From: Flavobacterium branchiarum | GTDB lineage: Bacteria > Bacteroidota > Bacteroidia > Flavobacteriales > Flavobacteriaceae | Length of the DNA: 64,000 bases | Direction of reading: 5' to 3' | NCBI RefSeq assembly: GCF_030409845.1 | Contig: NZ_JAUFQQ010000005.1 | Coordinates: 1,116,001 to 1,180,000, forward strand | Shown here: positions 1 through 9,402 of the stretch, piece after piece | Layout of the letters: every line of letters starts with the position of its first letter | Position numbering within the stretch: position 1 is the first letter of the stretch | The notes under the pieces: model-generated | The model's input: only the letters and a program-made list of their open reading frames with translations | Told to the model about the DNA's origin: nothing | Database searches by the model: none | Made by a program: the position numbers and the translations under genes

Positions 1-813
1 GTTATCTATTTCGAGATAAAACTTAGAAAATGGGGCCGTATTTATAAAACGTGTAGTAAGCTTTTGCTCGTCGCTATACAACATCTCTTTTTCTATAAAA
101 TAACGCCACATATACCCTTCGTTCTCCTCGCACCATTTTATTTGCCCTGGTGTATATCCTATTTTATCCGCATCGGTATAATTTGGCAAAAGCAAATCTT
201 TTAAATACAATTGCTTCCCATAATATACCATTTTACTTATCAGACTATTGTCGGCAGTTGGTGCAATTTTCTTTAAAGAAAAACTAGAAACTACATCCGG
301 CATAATTTGTTTCTCTTCAAAATTCTCCTTAATATAATTAGGAAATTGATAAAACTTATGCTCTTTTCCCAAATATAACTCAAGCGCAACAATAACCAAG
401 CTATCTGCATAAATCACCTTATTATTATAATCCATTTCAGATATTATAGTAATTACTTTTGGTGTTTTTGTTTTAGGAAAATAATATTCTATATGCTGAA
501 ATAAAGTATTAAACTCTTTACGAACTGGTTCGAAGTCGCCATATTTTTTTTGAACCTCTGCATACAATTCTCTCCAAAGTGGATTTTGCATTTTCTCTAA
601 CCAAACCGAGTCATCATTTCCTTCTGGAAAGAAAAAAGGAAATTCTTTTTTCACATTAGCCAAATCTTTTGGCTGCGCTTCAAAAAAAACTTTATCAAAA
701 CGTTCCACTTTAATATCAACAGGAATTTCTTCTACAGCTTTTTCAATTTTACTCTTTTTATCACAGGACAAAAAAAAGAGAGATAGAGCTATCGCAAACC
801 GATATATTTTCAT
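1..813 (-). CDS. gldB: Gliding motility lipoprotein GldB (3' end outside window)
   Basis: 271 residues are readable from the ATG at 813 down to base 1 without a stop, so the C-terminus lies outside the window. The N-terminus is a lipoprotein signal (MKIYRFAIALSLFFLSCDKK), with the lipobox Cys followed by a Lys-rich linker. The rest reads as the GldB family: IPVDIKVERFDKVFF early, then a W-rich stretch and KMVYYGKQLYLKDLLLPNYTDADKIGYT near residue 220. GldB is a lipoprotein needed for gliding and type IX secretion in Flavobacterium johnsoniae. It is divergent from nadE, as I recall for that species, and gldC would be expected just outside. Identification is from recalled family sequence, not a search. 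Confidence 0.88.
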   Translation of the reverse strand, partial: MKIYRFAIALSLFFLSCDKKSKIEKAVEEIPVDIKVERFDKVFFEAQPKDLANVKKEFPFFFPEGNDDSVWLEKMQNPLWRELYAEVQKKYGDFEPVRKEFNTLFQHIEYYFPKTKTPKVITIISEMDYNNKVIYADSLVIVALELYLGKEHKFYQFPNYIKENFEEKQIMPDVVSSFSLKKIAPTADNSLISKMVYYGKQLYLKDLLLPNYTDADKIGYTPGQIKWCEENEGYMWRYFIEKEMLYSDEQKLTTRFINTAPFSKFYLEIDN

Positions 814-876
814 TTTATTTTAATTAAGTTTGTGTTGCAAATTCTATTAAGTAAGTACTACTTAAATATAATTGTG

Positions 877-884
877 CAAATATA
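877..884 (-). promoter_or_regulatory. Candidate -7 box for gldB
   Basis: On the minus strand this reads TATATTTG, an exact match to the Bacteroidota TAnnTTTG element. It would start a leader of roughly 60 bases before gldB. It lies in the 100-base divergent gap shared with nadE. Confidence 0.5.
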
Positions 885-913
885 CATTCCTGTATTTTAA
901 AACTTAAACTATT

Positions 914-1720
914 ATGGCTAAAAAAAGCACTATTCAAACAGAAAAAGTAAATACCTACATTGTAGAGTGGTTAAAAGATTATGCAACCAGTGCTAAAGTG
1001 AATGGTTTTATTATTGGAATTTCTGGTGGTGTCGACTCAGCTGTAACCTCAACATTATGTGCTCAAACAGGATTTAAAGTTTTGTGTGTAGAAATGCCAA
1101 TTCACCAAGCTCCAAATCAAGTTTCTAGAGGAAGAGAACACATTGAGCAATTAAAAAAGCGTTTCCCAAATGTTTCAGATATCAAAACTGACTTGACAAA
1201 TACATTTGAAGCTTTTAAAGCGGCAACCCCAAGTGATGCTGATGTTGCTAAAGTTAACTTATCATTAGCCAACACACGCGCACGTTTACGCATGACTAGT
1301 TTATATTATCTAGCAGGTATTCATGGATTATTGGTTGCTGGAACGGGGAACAAAGTGGAAGATTTTGGAGTAGGTTTTTACACAAAATACGGAGATGGCG
1401 GCGTAGATTTGAGTCCAATTGCCGATTTAATGAAGTCAGATGTGTATGCTTTAGGCGAATATCTTAAAATTCCGGGCTCAATTTTAACAGCTGCACCTAC
1501 CGATGGGTTATTTGGAGATGATAGAACAGATGAAGATCAATTGGGTGCTAGCTACGATGAATTAGAATGGGCAATGTTAGCCGATGAACTAGGAAAATCA
1601 GCTACTGACTTCACAGGAAGAGAAAAAATTGTTTTCGAAATTTACAAGAAACTGAACACAGCTAACCAGCACAAAATGAACCCTATACCCGTGTGTACTT
1701 TACCTGAAAAGTTAAAATAA
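914..1720 (+). CDS. nadE: Ammonia-dependent NAD+ synthetase
   Basis: Converts nicotinic acid adenine dinucleotide to NAD+ using ATP and ammonia in the cytoplasm, the last step of NAD synthesis. The PP-loop motif SGGVDSA is at residues 37-43. Later come the substrate-binding segments ANTRARLRMTSLYYLA and GTGNKVEDFGVGFYTKYGDGGVDL, typical of NadE. At 268 residues it matches the short ammonia-dependent form, and no glutaminase domain is present. A GC-free 8-bp inverted repeat (1741-1760) follows the stop and is too weak to call a terminator. Confidence 0.97.
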   Translation: MAKKSTIQTEKVNTYIVEWLKDYATSAKVNGFIIGISGGVDSAVTSTLCAQTGFKVLCVEMPIHQAPNQVSRGREHIEQLKKRFPNVSDIKTDLTNTFEAFKAATPSDADVAKVNLSLANTRARLRMTSLYYLAGIHGLLVAGTGNKVEDFGVGFYTKYGDGGVDLSPIADLMKSDVYALGEYLKIPGSILTAAPTDGLFGDDRTDEDQLGASYDELEWAMLADELGKSATDFTGREKIVFEIYKKLNTANQHKMNPIPVCTLPEKLK

Positions 1721-1812
1721 TCATTTTTATTTTGATTTACAATAAATTACAGAATTTATTTATTAATTTTACATTTCCAAAAAAAATGAACAATTCTTAA
1801 AAAGGTAAAACT

Positions 1813-2442
1813 ATGATTAAAGTATGTTTAGCAGACAACCACCCTGTGACGCACTTTGGCGTTAAGTCGTATTTTAAAGACCATGATGACATTTCAATCG
1901 TTGCAAATGTAGGTAACTTTACGATGGTAAAAGATATTCTTCAAACTAAAGACATAGATATTCTTATTCTAGATCTAGAATTAGAAGGTCTTGCTAGTAT
2001 TTTTGAAGTAAAGTCTATTCTTAAAAATTTTCCTAAAACGAAAATTATCATCTTCAGTAATCTTTCTGAACAAATGTATGCTCCAAATGCTATTAAAGCA
2101 GGCGTATCTGGATACATTCACAAAACAGAAAAATTAGAAACTCTGGGGATTTCGATAATTAAAGTACACGAAGGAAAAATTATCATCAATGAAACCGTAC
2201 GTAAAAACATGGCTTTGATTGCAAAACAAAGCAAAAGCGAACGTCTATACCGAAAACTTTCAAATAGAGAAATTGAGGTTTTACGTTACTTAAGCGATGG
2301 TAAGAAAAACAATGAAATTTCTAAAATCCTAAATCTGAACGAAAAAACAATTAGTACTTACAAGTTAAGACTACTAACTAAATTAAACGTTACGAATTTA
2401 GTTGACTTAGTTAATAAAGCTAAGACATTAGAAATTATTTAA
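1813..2442 (+). CDS. LuxR/NarL-family response regulator (orphan)
   Basis: Two-domain transcription factor. The N-terminal receiver has the acidic pocket (ADNHP) and phospho-acceptor Asp54 in ILILDLELEG, with the conserved Lys near residue 104 (YIHKTEK). The C-terminal LuxR-type helix-turn-helix (LSNREIEVLRYLSDGKKNNE, then ISKILNLNEKTISTYK) spans about residues 145-205. No histidine kinase lies beside it. It converges with dnaG and the two stop codons overlap (2439-2442), so neither gene has its own terminator there. The target genes cannot be told from sequence. Confidence 0.9.
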   Translation: MIKVCLADNHPVTHFGVKSYFKDHDDISIVANVGNFTMVKDILQTKDIDILILDLELEGLASIFEVKSILKNFPKTKIIIFSNLSEQMYAPNAIKAGVSGYIHKTEKLETLGISIIKVHEGKIIINETVRKNMALIAKQSKSERLYRKLSNREIEVLRYLSDGKKNNEISKILNLNEKTISTYKLRLLTKLNVTNLVDLVNKAKTLEII

Positions 2443-4505
2443 GTATGGTAACGGGACATCACTCTTCCTAGTTTTCTTGAAAAAGAATTAACTAATTTAG
2501 AGTAATCCATAACCATCATCAAAAGCTCCATATTATCTTCCTTAGGGTCTGATACTATGGAGCTTTTTAGTTCTTCAATGATCTTATCCACTAAAAACCA
2601 ACGCATAGACATAATGGTTTCAGTAACATATTGACTAATTGTTTCCGATTTCGCTTTCGTAAAAATATTTTGTCCTTCCCAGTCATGGAGACTCACTTTT
2701 TCATCTTCCATTAAAATATCCGTCACCTCCTGAGCAAATTCAGGCTCAAGACGCATTAAATATTGCTCTAGATTGAACTTTTCATTCTGAAGATAATAGT
2801 CGGTTAGGTTTTTAAAAATAGCTCGAAACAAATCATTCGACAATTCTACCTCATCCTCTTGCAAACTCAAGTAGATTCTTTGGTATACTTTATATTCTTT
2901 TTTTTCAGTAACATGCTCAATCTCTCCTTCATCATTTGTTTTCATGAAGACATCTTCAAACACTTCTACTTTATCTCCATAAAGCAATAAAATCTCAATT
3001 ACTTTACGCTCTAAATCATATAGAATGTCAACTTTCTCCGTTTGTTGCGGCTCAAAATATCCTGGCTCTCCTGGATAATCATCTGGTGGTCCAACTCTTG
3101 GATCATCGGGATCTCCTCCAGAATAACCTACATTGGGTTTTGGGTTTCTTAAAACTTCAAAGGGTTTCTGTTCCTGCTTTTGCTTTTTACTAGCTTCGAC
3201 AAGGTCTTTTTGAATTAACTGCGCTAAAGTACTCACAAGTACCTGCTCAGAAATATCCATAATTCGAGCACACTCCTGAACGTAAACTTCACGCTGAATT
3301 CTGTCCGGAATTTTAGAAATACTCGTAACCATATCCCGAATTAAATCGGCTTTCTTTATAGGATCATTTTTAGCATCATCCATTAACAATGAAGCCTTAA
3401 ACTGGATAAAATCTTTAGCATTTTCTTCTAAATACACCACTAAATCATCATACGATGTTTTTTTAGCGAAACTGTCCGGGTCATCTCCATCAGGAAAACT
3501 ACAAACCCTAACATTCATCCCTTCTTCCAGAATTAAGTCGATTCCTCTTATGGATGCTCTTAAACCTGCTGCATCTCCATCAAAAAGTACAGTTATATTT
3601 TTTGTCAATCTATTTATTAATCGAATCTGATCTGGTGTTAATGCGGTTCCAGATGAAGCAACAACGTTTTCTATTCCTGCTTGGTTAAACTGGATTACAT
3701 CGGTATATCCTTCTACCAAGAAACAGTTGTCCTGTTTCGCAATAGATTGCTTAGCTTGAAAAATACCATATAATACTTTACTCTTGTGATAAAGCTCACT
3801 CTCTGGTGAGTTTAAGTATTTTGCTGCTTTTTTATCGTTTGTAAGGATTCGTCCTCCAAAACCAAGTACACGTCCCGACATACTTTGTATCGGAAACATA
3901 ACACGTCCTTTAAATCGATCAAAAGGACGGTCATCTTTTGGAATTGTTAATCCCGTACTTTGCAAAAATTCTAATTTATACCCCTGACCAAGTGCTTCTT
4001 TTGTAAAAGCGTCCCAAGTTTCGGGAGAATATCCTAATTCGAATTTTTTTATTGTTTCGTTAGTAAAACCTCTTTCTTTAAAGTATGAATATCCAATTGC
4101 CTGACCTTCATCTGTATTTAAAAGTACATTATGAAAATACTTTTTAGCAAATTCTGAGACTAGGTACATACTTTCTCGAACATCTGTAATAGCTTTTTCT
4201 GCCTCAGATTGTTCTGTTTCTTCAATCTCAATATTATATTTTCTAGCCAGATAACGAATGGCCTCAGGATATGTAAATTGGGAATGTTCCATTAGGAATT
4301 TAACTGAATTCCCACCTTTTCCTGTACTAAAATCTTTCCAAATACCTTTTACAGGTGACACCATAAAAGATGGAGAGCGCTCATCTGAGAACGGACTCAA
4401 CCCTTTAAAGTTACTTCCTGCTCGTTTTAGATTAACAAAATCGCCAATTACCTCCTCTACTCGAGCAGTTTCAAAAACAGTATCAATGGTATTTTGTGAA
4501 ATCAA
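2439..4505 (-). CDS. dnaG: DNA primase DnaG with ligand-less zinc-finger domain
   Basis: Makes RNA primers at the replication fork. I place the start at the TTG at 4505 (protein begins MISQNTIDTVFETARVEEVI), which fits the family N-terminus. An in-frame ATG 48 bases further upstream would add an unrelated hydrophobic tail. The fold of the N-terminal CHC2 zinc domain is recognisable (residues 33-70), but the expected Cys/His/Cys/Cys ligands are Ser37, Ser40, Asp58 and Thr61. The TOPRIM core is intact: FLVEGYTDVIQF, then VLFDGDAAGLRA, then PDGDDPDSF. A C-terminal helical region should bind the DnaB helicase. About 688 residues. Confidence 0.95.
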   Translation of the reverse strand: MISQNTIDTVFETARVEEVIGDFVNLKRAGSNFKGLSPFSDERSPSFMVSPVKGIWKDFSTGKGGNSVKFLMEHSQFTYPEAIRYLARKYNIEIEETEQSEAEKAITDVRESMYLVSEFAKKYFHNVLLNTDEGQAIGYSYFKERGFTNETIKKFELGYSPETWDAFTKEALGQGYKLEFLQSTGLTIPKDDRPFDRFKGRVMFPIQSMSGRVLGFGGRILTNDKKAAKYLNSPESELYHKSKVLYGIFQAKQSIAKQDNCFLVEGYTDVIQFNQAGIENVVASSGTALTPDQIRLINRLTKNITVLFDGDAAGLRASIRGIDLILEEGMNVRVCSFPDGDDPDSFAKKTSYDDLVVYLEENAKDFIQFKASLLMDDAKNDPIKKADLIRDMVTSISKIPDRIQREVYVQECARIMDISEQVLVSTLAQLIQKDLVEASKKQKQEQKPFEVLRNPKPNVGYSGGDPDDPRVGPPDDYPGEPGYFEPQQTEKVDILYDLERKVIEILLLYGDKVEVFEDVFMKTNDEGEIEHVTEKKEYKVYQRIYLSLQEDEVELSNDLFRAIFKNLTDYYLQNEKFNLEQYLMRLEPEFAQEVTDILMEDEKVSLHDWEGQNIFTKAKSETISQYVTETIMSMRWFLVDKIIEELKSSIVSDPKEDNMELLMMVMDYSKLVNSFSRKLGRVMSRYHT

Positions 4506-4576
4506 AACGTATATATTTTTTAAGATTGAAGCCTGTAAAATTACACAAATCAAACTTCATATTTTAATTATATGAA

Positions 4577-4605
4577 ACAAAAAAAGCACTCCTTTCGAAG
4601 TGCTT
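4577..4605 (-). terminator. Rho-independent terminator of the sigma-factor operon
   Basis: On the minus strand a 6-bp AGCACT/AGTGCT stem (4585-4604) is followed directly by seven T residues. It lies just beyond the stop at 4632. Confidence 0.8.
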
Positions 4606-4631
4606 CATTACTAAAAAACTAACCCAATTTA

Positions 4632-5669
4632 TTAATTTAAATCAAAACGCAATCCCAACGAAACATTGTTTTGCTTTATTTCATTATCTGCAAATAAAGG
4701 ATTCAAGTCATATTTTAAATACAAACTCATATCTCTATAACCCATATAAGTACTTAATCCGTAAATAAAATTATTTACATTATAATCTCCTTTAGAAACT
4801 ACTTTATCCTTTATATCGTCTTGATCATATTTCAGAATTTGTTTTGACTTAACATTGACTCCTGCATAACCACCTATACCGAAACGAAAACTTTTATGTG
4901 TTTTAAAATACGTTTTTCCGTTGTCTGTCTTACTTCCCGAAAAATCAAACTCTAAATGCAATGGCATCACTAAGTAAACATTTCTAAAACGTGATTCATC
5001 TAAGTTTATCGGATTCACTCCTAAAACCGTTTGTTTTCTATCAACTACAAAACTACGATTCTCAGTTGGTCGAAGATTATTATACATCAATGACAATCCG
5101 TATTTAGCATGCAATAAATTATGTTCTTTTAAGATTCTTGAATTAAATGTAAATCCCCATTCGTAAAAATGCGATCCCATAAATTTATAATCTGAGTTTT
5201 TCAAGCTTCCATCTGTTACCAAATTATTTAATCCAGTTGCAAACACAAATTGCGATGTCGTTCTTTTTTCACTATGAATCGTATCTTTTTCTTTCCCACA
5301 TCTTTTGCAATCAAAACTAACAAAATACTTATGACTAGAATCTTGTTCCTTTATCTTTCCATCTACTTTTTGTTGCACTAAATCGTTTAATTCATTTTGA
5401 GCAACCGTAACTTTTTGTTCAATTATAATTGCTCTTGCTTCGGCTAATTCCTTTTTCTTTTTATCTGCCTCTTCTTTTGTAATTTTCCCCTCCGATAGTT
5501 GCACATTTACAGCTTCAACTTCTTCCTTTAAAGTCGCTTTTTCTTCTTTAGTTGCTTTCTCAATTTTGTTAGCAATAAGTTTTGCCTTTGATTCGAATGT
5601 TTCCTGACCTACCATTTTGTTAACAAACAAAAACAGGATTAGGACTAAGTAAATAGTAAAATTTCTCAT
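4632..5669 (-). CDS. Secreted coiled-coil / beta-barrel-like protein, third gene of sigma operon
   Basis: I do not recognise a named family. The N-terminus is a signal peptide (MRNFTIYLVLILFLFVNKMV, then GQE). Residues about 25-105 are Lys/Glu-rich and predicted helical or coiled coil, with a CKRCGKEK Cys pair just after (near residue 121). The C-terminal half alternates polar and hydrophobic residues and ends in NNVSLGLRFDLN, a typical last strand of an outer-membrane barrel. It follows the sigma factor and putative anti-sigma genes in the same direction and ends at a terminator, so it is probably the envelope target of that system. The function is unknown. Confidence 0.72.
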   Translation of the reverse strand: MRNFTIYLVLILFLFVNKMVGQETFESKAKLIANKIEKATKEEKATLKEEVEAVNVQLSEGKITKEEADKKKKELAEARAIIIEQKVTVAQNELNDLVQQKVDGKIKEQDSSHKYFVSFDCKRCGKEKDTIHSEKRTTSQFVFATGLNNLVTDGSLKNSDYKFMGSHFYEWGFTFNSRILKEHNLLHAKYGLSLMYNNLRPTENRSFVVDRKQTVLGVNPINLDESRFRNVYLVMPLHLEFDFSGSKTDNGKTYFKTHKSFRFGIGGYAGVNVKSKQILKYDQDDIKDKVVSKGDYNVNNFIYGLSTYMGYRDMSLYLKYDLNPLFADNEIKQNNVSLGLRFDLN

Positions 5670-5731
5670 GACGATTTTTTTTTAGTTTGATTGATTGATT
5701 ATGATGATTTTTAATTTATTTCTTGCAAAAA

Positions 5732-6460
5732 TTATTCTTCAACGTTCCTGTTGGCTAAAGCTACTTTTACTGTTTGATAGTTTTTATTCACTTTATTTAT
5801 TATTTTTTCTCTAAATGAAAGTTCTAATTCTCCATCAACTTGCAAGAGTAAGTCGTTTGCATTTACCTTAACTTTACTTTTTTGCGGAGTTCCATTATCC
5901 ATTACTACTGTTTTTTCTGCCGAAAGTAGCAATTGATCTAAAGGTGCTTTCTTGGGAGTTTCGGCAATAACTTTTTGATTGTTTTTTGATTCTGTTTTTT
6001 GATTGTTTTGCCAATTTTCTTTACTGGCTTCTTTGATGATTGAATACTCCGCTACTTGATTTTGATTTGTTTTATTATAGTTTAGTTTTTGATGTTTTTC
6101 TTCTGAAACTTTCTCTGTTTCTTGTACAACTATTGCATCAGTATTTAAAGGTTTTGAAATTATTTTATTTTGATTACTTTTCATTTCATCAACAGAATCT
6201 TTTGATTGTTCTTCTTTAACAACTACTGTATTATTGCTATCCTCGTTAGGTATTTCGCTTTGATTAAAATAAATAGTACTGATTAACAAGAAACCTAATA
6301 AACCTGCTGCAAAATACATCCAAGTATATTTTCGTTTAGGCTTTGTTTCTTCGACTACCTGCAACATTGCATCCAATCGATCCCAAGCATTGGCACTAGG
6401 ATTAATTTCTCTTTCATTTAGTTTTTCACGAAACTCTTTTTCTAATTTATTCGGTTCCAT
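5732..6460 (-). CDS. Putative membrane-anchored anti-sigma factor
   Basis: The start overlaps the end of the ECF sigma gene by 14 bases, which implies translational coupling. The N-terminal 45 residues are charged and cytoplasmic (EKEFREKLNEREINPSANAW, then DRLDAMLQ). One membrane segment follows (YTWMYFAAGLLGFLLISTIY, about 46-65), then a long Asn/Gln/Lys-rich periplasmic part. This order is that of Bacteroidota sigma-regulator proteins, although no zinc-binding HxxxCxxC motif is visible. The role is inferred from layout and neighbours. Confidence 0.7.
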   Translation of the reverse strand: MEPNKLEKEFREKLNEREINPSANAWDRLDAMLQVVEETKPKRKYTWMYFAAGLLGFLLISTIYFNQSEIPNEDSNNTVVVKEEQSKDSVDEMKSNQNKIISKPLNTDAIVVQETEKVSEEKHQKLNYNKTNQNQVAEYSIIKEASKENWQNNQKTESKNNQKVIAETPKKAPLDQLLLSAEKTVVMDNGTPQKSKVKVNANDLLLQVDGELELSFREKIINKVNKNYQTVKVALANRNVEE

Positions 6461-7007
6461 TTTCTTGATTTTTTAATGTCATTATTTGCTTCTGCAACAT
6501 TTTGCGAGCATGTGATAATTGCGATTTCGACGTTCCCTCATTAATCCCCAACATTGTTGCAATTTCATTGTGCTTATACCCTTCGATCGCATAAAGATTA
6601 AAAACCATCTTATATCCATCTGGCAAGGCATCTATTAAAAACTGAATTTGATCTGTTGATAACTGGCTTTCGATTCCGTTAAAACTCTCTTCAGTATAAT
6701 TCTCATCTTCAATAAATTTTACCTTTTTTTGAACTCGCAGATAAGAGATACATTCATTTACCATTACCCTTCGAATCCATCCTTCAAAACTTCCTTTATT
6801 TTCAAATCTTTTAAGATTCGTAAAAACTTTCATAAATGATGTTAACATTACATCTTTGGCCAGTTGAATGTCTTTAATATACTGTCGACAAACACTTAGC
6901 ATTTTTGAAGAAAACTTACTGTATATCTGCTGTTGTGCCTGTCGATTATTATCGATAGCCAACTGAATGATTTCAGCTTCTTCTTGATGCAATTGGATTA
7001 CTTTCAT
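6447..7007 (-). CDS. ECF-type RNA polymerase sigma factor
   Basis: 186 residues with sigma-70 region 2 (AKDVMLTSFMKVFTNLKRFE, then GWIRRVMVNECISYLR) and region 4 (LPDGYKMVFNLYAIEGYKHN, then EIATMLGINEGTSKSQLSHA). Regions 1 and 3 are absent, as expected for group 4 sigma factors. It directs RNA polymerase to a small regulon, probably after release from the membrane protein encoded next. It is the first gene of a three-gene operon, and may autoregulate as ECF operons often do. Confidence 0.93.
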   Translation of the reverse strand: MKVIQLHQEEAEIIQLAIDNNRQAQQQIYSKFSSKMLSVCRQYIKDIQLAKDVMLTSFMKVFTNLKRFENKGSFEGWIRRVMVNECISYLRVQKKVKFIEDENYTEESFNGIESQLSTDQIQFLIDALPDGYKMVFNLYAIEGYKHNEIATMLGINEGTSKSQLSHARKMLQKQIMTLKNQENGTE

Positions 7008-7229
7008 AAAACTCTGTAGAAAATTGATTCGGTAAAATTAATTCAAATAATAGCATTATTAATAGGCAGCTTAAAATCAAACTGACTTCTATTAGCATAG
7101 ACGCTTTGCAATTAAAAAAGGTTGCATGGGAATGTAAAAAAATTACAATTAAAATAAACAAAAATAAAAATAACGCCAAAAAACACTGTATCACAAGTGT
7201 TTAAAATTTAATACAACTAAAATTATTTA

Positions 7230-8207
7230 TTATTTTTTTCTTTCAATCACATAATTCACCATCAAAGTCAAGGCTGCTTTGAAATCTGAATCTGAATAAT
7301 TATCGAGCAAAGAGAGTGCCTCTTGCTGAAACTCGACCATTTTATTTTCGGCGTAGGTCAAACCATTGTTATCTTTTACAAAAGCAATAACATCTTTTAC
7401 GCGCTTTTTGTCTTTATTATGGTTCTTGATGGAATTAATAAGCCAACTCTTTTCTTTAGAGGTACAATTATTTAAAACATGAATTAAGGGCAAAGTCATT
7501 TTTTGCTCTTTGATATCTATTCCGGTAGGTTTTCCAATTGCTTCATCGCTATAATCAAATAAATCATCTTTGATTTGGAAAGCCATTCCGATGAGTTCTC
7601 CAAATTTACGCATGTTCTCTACCTGAACTTCATCTTCAATAACCGATTTTGCACCAAGTGCGCAACAAGCAGCAATAAGTGTCGCTGTCTTTTTTCGGAT
7701 AATTTCGTAATAAACATCTTCGGTAATATCGAGTCTTCTTGCCTTTTCTATTTGAAGTAATTCTCCTTCGCTCATTTCTCGAACAGCGACAGATATTATT
7801 TTAAGTAAATCAAAATCGCCATTATCGATAGAAAGTAGTAATCCTTTTGATAGTAAATAATCTCCAACCAGAACTGCTATTTTATTTTTCCAGAGTGCAT
7901 TAATTGAGAAAAAACCTCGTCGACGATTACTATCATCAACAACATCATCATGAACTAAGGTTGCAGTATGAATCAATTCTATAACCGAAGCTCCACGATA
8001 CGTACGTTCGTTCACGATTCCTTCCGACACCATTTTTGCCGTCAAGAATACGAACATAGGTCGCATTTGTTTCCCTTTTCTGTTTACAATATAGTACGTA
8101 ATTCTGTTGAGCAGAGCCACCTTTGAAGTCATCGATTCATGGAACTTTTTTTCAAAAAGTTCCATCTCGCTAAAGATGGGCTGTTTTATTTGAGAAGTAA
8201 TATTCAT
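7230..8207 (-). CDS. Polyprenyl (probably octaprenyl-type) diphosphate synthase
   Basis: Trans-isoprenyl diphosphate synthase of the IspB/IspA superfamily. It chains isopentenyl units onto an allylic diphosphate to give the menaquinone side chain. The first Asp-rich motif is HDDVVDDSNRRRG (near residue 90) and the second is IKDDLFDYS (near 218). KGKQMRPMFVFLTAKM is the substrate-binding start. The length of 325 residues fits long-chain synthases. A -7 box sits unusually close to this start. Confidence 0.92.
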   Translation of the reverse strand: MNITSQIKQPIFSEMELFEKKFHESMTSKVALLNRITYYIVNRKGKQMRPMFVFLTAKMVSEGIVNERTYRGASVIELIHTATLVHDDVVDDSNRRRGFFSINALWKNKIAVLVGDYLLSKGLLLSIDNGDFDLLKIISVAVREMSEGELLQIEKARRLDITEDVYYEIIRKKTATLIAACCALGAKSVIEDEVQVENMRKFGELIGMAFQIKDDLFDYSDEAIGKPTGIDIKEQKMTLPLIHVLNNCTSKEKSWLINSIKNHNKDKKRVKDVIAFVKDNNGLTYAENKMVEFQQEALSLLDNYSDSDFKAALTLMVNYVIERKK

Positions 8208-8215
8208 TTCGATTC

Positions 8216-8223
8216 CAAATATA
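8216..8223 (-). promoter_or_regulatory. Candidate -7 box for polyprenyl synthase
   Basis: Minus strand reads TATATTTG (TAnnTTTG). It is only 8 bases upstream of the start codon, so the message would be almost leaderless. Confidence 0.45.
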
Positions 8224-8462
8224 CTATTTTAAATAAAAAAACGTTGTGTATTTTATAGAAGTATATCAACATTACGAACTTTTTATACACTATTCTTATT
8301 CAAGTGATCCTAATTTACTTGAAAGTTCATTATTAGCACATGTCTAATTGCACTGTTACTGTCTTATTTTCCCCTCCATAAAATAGCATTAACTCTAAAT
8401 CTACATCATCCAATAATCTCCACTTTAATTCATCTATTACAAGAAATCTAAAATTACTTATT

Positions 8463-9323
8463 ATGAAAACTAAGATTTTATTATCGGGAGCCATTGCAAT
8501 TTTTACATTTTTTATTAGTTGCAGTTCAGACGAAACGAGACAAGATGTTTCTGCTAAAACTATTTCAAACGATGAAATAGTAACGAATTCAAAAATTGAT
8601 GCATCAATCGATGATGTTTCAAACATTGCTGAAGATCAATTTATCACACAACAAAATAGTTCAAAAAAAGCTACTGGAACTATTAAAAGCTTTTTACCTG
8701 AATGTGCTATTATTACAACTGTATTAAAAGATAACACATGGACAAAAACAATTGATTTTGGTTCTACAGGTTGTACGCTATCTAATGGAAACATATTGAA
8801 AGGAAAAATTACTATTTCGTTCACCAATGATTTCACAAGTTCTGAACATACAATTATGTATAGTTTTGAAGATTTCTATCACAATGGCAATAAAATTCAA
8901 GGAAGCAAGAGCATAAGTCTATCTAAAAAAGCAACCGATTTATTAGCTACCGTACATCCTGTTTCTGTTTCTACCATTGCTATGACGATTACATTTGAAA
9001 ATGGGAAAATTTACAAAAGGACTGGCACTTTAACCAAAGAGATGATCGAAGGTTTTGACACTTGGTTTAATTGGGACGACAATACTTTTGTTATTACTGG
9101 CTCGGGAGAAACTATTTTTGCAAATGGTGATAAAATTTCGAGTGAAATTAAACTCCCTTTACAATTCAATATGGCATGTAAAAAACCATTTCCTGTAAAA
9201 GGTTCTATTTCTATTACAAAAAACGAAGCCAATGCTTTAATCGATTTTGGAAATGGCGAATGTGATAATCTTGCCATTATAACAAGAGATGGCGTATCTG
9301 AAGAAATACAATTAAAGAAATAA
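8463..9323 (+). CDS. Lipoprotein of unknown function
   Basis: I do not recognise the family. The N-terminus is a lipoprotein signal with lipobox ISC near residue 20 (MKTKILLSGAIAIFTFFISC, then SSDE), followed by a Ser/Asp-rich linker. The mature part, from about residue 70, is rich in short beta-type segments with repeated GKITISF / KGSISIT motifs and four Cys residues that could form disulphides. It is probably surface or periplasmic. It stands alone, convergent with rlmN, with a shared terminator. Confidence 0.8.
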   Translation: MKTKILLSGAIAIFTFFISCSSDETRQDVSAKTISNDEIVTNSKIDASIDDVSNIAEDQFITQQNSSKKATGTIKSFLPECAIITTVLKDNTWTKTIDFGSTGCTLSNGNILKGKITISFTNDFTSSEHTIMYSFEDFYHNGNKIQGSKSISLSKKATDLLATVHPVSVSTIAMTITFENGKIYKRTGTLTKEMIEGFDTWFNWDDNTFVITGSGETIFANGDKISSEIKLPLQFNMACKKPFPVKGSISITKNEANALIDFGNGECDNLAIITRDGVSEEIQLKK

Positions 9324-9335
9324 CCACTCTTTATT

Positions 9336-9387
9336 AAAAAAAAGCATTAAGAACAAGTACTACTCTCGTTTTTAATGCTTTTTATTT
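9336..9387. terminator. Bidirectional terminator between lipoprotein gene and rlmN
   Basis: A 9-bp stem AAGCATTAA/TTAATGCTT (9342-9380) is flanked by an A-run on the left and a T-run on the right, so it can serve both converging genes. Confidence 0.78.
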
Positions 9388-9402
9388 TATGCTTAATTTT
9401 AT

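Noticed and set aside
6973..7194. Hydrophobic 73-codon frame upstream of the sigma factor
   Set aside because: It overlaps the sigma-factor start in another frame, has low-complexity Phe/Leu/Ile composition, and is better read as the operon's leader.
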